Assembly (NCBI RefSeq): GCF_003432065.1
Contig: NZ_QWDE01000001.1
Coordinates: 620,001 to 684,000, forward strand
Length of the DNA stretch: 64,000 nucleotides
Source of the DNA: Mucilaginibacter terrenus
Lineage (GTDB): Bacteria > Bacteroidota > Bacteroidia > Sphingobacteriales > Sphingobacteriaceae
Direction of reading: 5' to 3'
The notes beneath the pieces were generated by a model. The model was not told where the DNA came from and did no database searches. It saw only the letters and a program-made list of their open reading frames with translations. Position numbers and translations under genes: made by a program. Each line of letters starts with the position of its first letter. The stretch's first letter is position 1. Shown here piece after piece: positions 61,743 through 64,000 of the stretch.

Positions 61743-61751
61743 CTAAGCTAA

Positions 61752-62249
61752 CTAACCTTCCATTTCCTTTGCCGATTCTTCTACTTTACGGGCAAGTTCC
61801 TGCTTATACTTAATGAGGTTTCCGGTTATGGTTTCATCTCCGGTAGAAAGTATTTGTGCTGCTAAAATGCCTGCGTTTTTTGCAGCATTTAACGCGACCG
61901 TAGCTACAGGGATTCCGTTAGGCATTTGTAGTATGGAGAGGATAGAGTCCCAGCCGTCAATAGAGTTGCTGGATTTTACAGGCACGCCAATTACGGGTAA
62001 ATGTGTAAGCGATGCAACCATGCCCGGCAAGTGCGCGGCGCCACCAGCGCCTGCTATAATCACTTTAATGCCCCTGTCAGCAGCTGCACGCGCAAAGCTG
62101 AACATGCGATCAGGCGTGCGGTGCGCCGACACCACGGTGATCTCGTAATCTACACCAAGTTCTTTTAGTACGTCAGCAGCATCTTGCATAATATGCAGGT
62201 CGGACTTGCTGCCCATTATAATGGCTATTTTAGGTTGAGGAGTGTTCAT
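61752..62249 (-). CDS. purE: N5-carboxyaminoimidazole ribonucleotide mutase
   Basis: 165 residues from the ATG at 62249, four bases after the purK stop. IAIIMGSKSDLHIMQDAADVL, VVSAHRTPDR and GAGGAAHLPGMVASLTHLPVIGVPV are diagnostic class I PurE motifs. Works directly after PurK in purine synthesis. An in-frame TTG upstream (62261) would overlap purK; ATG preferred. Confidence 0.96.
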   Translation of the reverse strand: MNTPQPKIAIIMGSKSDLHIMQDAADVLKELGVDYEITVVSAHRTPDRMFSFARAAADRGIKVIIAGAGGAAHLPGMVASLTHLPVIGVPVKSSNSIDGWDSILSILQMPNGIPVATVALNAAKNAGILAAQILSTGDETITGNLIKYKQELARKVEESAKEMEG

Positions 62250-62253
62250 AGTG

Positions 62254-63393
62254 TTATGCAATCACTTTAAGTGTTTGTTGTACATATCGTGCTGTCTCGA
62301 TGGCTTTCTCACGGTTGCTATCAATTATTGTTACGTGCCCCATCTTACGGAAGGGCTTAGTTAAAGCTTTCCCATACAAATGAACGTAAACACCGGCGCA
62401 TTTAAGTACCTTTTCTATACCCTGGTAAATGGCAGGTCCTTCATAGCCGGCTTCACCTAAGATGTTTATCATTATAGCGTTGCTCAGGCAATTGGTATCT
62501 CCCAGCGGCTGGTTGAATATAGCACGCAGATGCTGCTCAAATTGTGAAACAACGTTGCCCTCAATACTCTGGTGTCCGCTATTGTGCGGACGTGGAGCGA
62601 GTTCGTTAACCAGTATCTTACCGCTTTTGTCCAGGAACATTTCTACAGCAAGCAAGCCTACAATGTTCAGCGTTTCAGCAATTTTCTTAGCTATTTGCTC
62701 CGCCTCTTGCTGTATCTCAAACGGCAGGTTAGATGGTGAGATCAGGAACTCCACCAAATTGGCTTCAGGGTTAAACTCCATCTCCACTAACGGAAAAGTT
62801 TTAACATCGCCTGCCTCGTTTCTGGCCACTATAACAGCAATTTCCTTTTCGAAATCAACCCAACGTTCTATCAGGCTTGGTTCGGTGAATGCATTTTCAA
62901 GGTAGCTTTCGTCCACAACCTTAAACACACCTTTGCCGTCGTAACCGTCACGACGAAGTTTTTGGATGTATGGAAATGGAATGTGGCTCTCCCTTAATTG
63001 CTGAGCCGATGATATGATCTGAAATTCAGCGGTTGGGATATCATTTTCTTTAAAGAATTGTTTCTGCAATCCTTTATCCTGTATTAACCGGATAATACGG
63101 CTTTGCGGGTAAACCATTACGCCTTCTTTCTCCAGCTGTTCCAGCGCGTCTACGTTAACCTTTTCAATTTCAATGGTAAGCAGGTCTACCTTTTTGCCAA
63201 AATTGTATACGGTCTCGTAATCACTTAATGAGCCCACTACAAACTCATTGCAGAGCCGGCGGCAGGGAGCCTCGCGATCGGGATCTAAAACTTTAATGGT
63301 AACGTTGTAATTTATAGCTTGTTGAATAAGCATGCGGCCCAACTGGCCCCCGCCTAAAATGCCTAATCTGAGATCGCCGTAGAATGCTTTCAT
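62254..63393 (-). CDS. purK: 5-(carboxyamino)imidazole ribonucleotide synthase
   Basis: 379 residues from the ATG at 63393. ATP-grasp fold: GILGGGQLGRMLIQQAI, PYIQKLRRDGYDGKGVFKV and NELAPRPHNSGHQSIEGN. It carboxylates aminoimidazole ribonucleotide with ATP and bicarbonate. First gene of the purKE pair. Confidence 0.96.
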   Translation of the reverse strand: MKAFYGDLRLGILGGGQLGRMLIQQAINYNVTIKVLDPDREAPCRRLCNEFVVGSLSDYETVYNFGKKVDLLTIEIEKVNVDALEQLEKEGVMVYPQSRIIRLIQDKGLQKQFFKENDIPTAEFQIISSAQQLRESHIPFPYIQKLRRDGYDGKGVFKVVDESYLENAFTEPSLIERWVDFEKEIAVIVARNEAGDVKTFPLVEMEFNPEANLVEFLISPSNLPFEIQQEAEQIAKKIAETLNIVGLLAVEMFLDKSGKILVNELAPRPHNSGHQSIEGNVVSQFEQHLRAIFNQPLGDTNCLSNAIMINILGEAGYEGPAIYQGIEKVLKCAGVYVHLYGKALTKPFRKMGHVTIIDSNREKAIETARYVQQTLKVIA

Positions 63394-63401
63394 GTAGCTG
63401 A

Positions 63402-63409
63402 CAAATTTA
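63402..63409 (-). promoter_or_regulatory. -7 box of purKE
   Basis: Minus-strand TAAATTTG matches TAnnTTTG and ends 8 bp before the purK ATG; a TTTG at 63421 is too near to be the -33 element, so that part is unclear. Confidence 0.5.
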
Positions 63410-63533
63410 GGGTTTTCTTTCAAACACTTACATACTATTAACAACACGTTCACAAACAACATTTACAAAGCGCTGTTTAGTTTACACACAACGGTAAAGG
63501 CTGTTAAACGGTAGAAATGAAGCCGTAAAAACG

Positions 63534-63541
63534 TACCTTTG
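63534..63541 (+). promoter_or_regulatory. -7 box of the isocitrate dehydrogenase gene
   Basis: TACCTTTG fits TAnnTTTG and lies 28 bp before the ATG at 63570. The TTG at -33 is missing; GTTAA at 63504 is too far. Confidence 0.5.
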
Positions 63542-63569
63542 CCTCGTTTTTTACATCTTATTTAATTAC

Positions 63570-64000
63570 ATGAAGTTTAATATAGCAGTAGCAAAGGGTG
63601 ATGGTATTGGCCCGGAAATAATGGCGGCCGTGTTGCGGATTTTCGACGCAGCTGAAGTGCAGTTAGGTTACGAGTACGTGGAAATGGGTAAATCTTATTT
63701 CGACGCCGGCCATTCTACAGGGATGACCGCCGAAGCAAAGGAAACCATCGAGCGTTTGGGTATTTTGTTCAAAGGCCCAATGGAAACACCCAAAGGTAAG
63801 GGTGTTAAAAGTATCAACGTTACTGCCCGCAAGGTATGGAACACTTATGCCAACCAACGTGACTTCCGCTCTTTAAATGGAGTAGATACCGTGTTCTCTA
63901 AAGCGGGCATTCCTATAAACCTGACCATTGTTCGCGAAAATATTGAGGATACTTATGGTGGTATTGAGCATTTGCTGACCAATGATGTTGCTGTAGGACG
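63570..64000 (+). CDS. Isocitrate/isopropylmalate dehydrogenase family, 5' part (cut by window end)
   Basis: The first 143 residues are present, reading on at the window edge. The start MKFNIAVAKGDGIGPEIMAAVL is the family's NAD(P)-binding opening, and FKGPMETPKGKGVKSINVTARK with the NQRDFRSLNGV and IVRENIEDTYGGIEH stretches favour an isocitrate dehydrogenase of the NADP-using type. Cofactor preference is not decidable from this part. Confidence 0.88.
   Translation, partial: MKFNIAVAKGDGIGPEIMAAVLRIFDAAEVQLGYEYVEMGKSYFDAGHSTGMTAEAKETIERLGILFKGPMETPKGKGVKSINVTARKVWNTYANQRDFRSLNGVDTVFSKAGIPINLTIVRENIEDTYGGIEHLLTNDVAVG

Overview
The window reads as chromosomal DNA of a Bacteroidota bacterium, most likely a Sphingobacteriaceae member of the Mucilaginibacter/Pedobacter type. 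This is inferred from Bacteroidota-type promoters (TAnnTTTG boxes, often a few bases before the start codon), the near absence of Shine-Dalgarno sequences, families such as DUF3822 and UMF1-type MFS proteins, and the overall protein flavour. Coding density is high, both strands are used, and most genes are core housekeeping genes.

Region 1 (1-12.4 kb): the tail of a receiver-adenylate cyclase and an AI-2E/PerM family permease precede a six-gene plus-strand cluster. It holds two near-identical Ser/Thr kinases at its two ends, a FhaA-like protein, a tiny membrane ORF, a PP2C phosphatase, a giant FtsW/RodA-penicillin-binding-protein fusion and an FHA protein. The content mirrors the actinobacterial pknA-pknB-pbpA-rodA-pstP-fhaB-fhaA locus, suggesting phospho-control of peptidoglycan polymerisation in a Gram-negative bacterium.

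Region 2 (12.4-19.8 kb): alpha/beta hydrolase, MFS exporter, LutA-type Fe-S protein, then thrS-infC-rpmI-rplT with a possible leader peptide and a clear terminator, followed by DUF4385 and DUF2256 genes.

Region 3 (19.9-25.7 kb): an AT-richer accessory stretch. Four copies of a palindromic repeat (GTTGGTG-TTGT-CACCAAC) separate modules: a lipoprotein; an HNH nuclease/unknown/DUF4407 membrane-protein operon; and a BRCT protein. Next comes a RepA-like ATPase with a resolvase-type HTH, beside an element rich in GTGTCCC units. Two more copies of that element (50.9 and 61.6 kb) lie between ordinary genes.

Region 4 (25.7-34.8 kb): RibD-like reductase, tRNA-Lys(CTT), ABC-F ATPase, SRPBCC protein, pyrE, NUDIX hydrolase, coaD, a glycine-rich lipoprotein, rsmD, DUF3822 and a RecD-like helicase. 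Region 5 (34.8-44.2 kb): a minus-strand exopolysaccharide locus with a stand-alone receiver, a sugar transferase carrying a pseudo-receiver, a half-size TolC-like protein, a Wzc-like protein with altered Walker motifs, a 47-residue membrane ORF, an O-antigen ligase/polymerase, an acyltransferase, a flippase and a family 2 glycosyltransferase.

Region 6 (44.4-64 kb): FGGY kinase, topA, mnmA, VOC protein, an M16 peptidase pair, guaB, LOG protein, acyl-CoA carboxylase beta subunit, DUF3592, membrane dipeptidase, trxB, purE/purK and the start of an isocitrate dehydrogenase gene cut by the window edge. No CRISPR array, rRNA or intact insertion sequence was seen.
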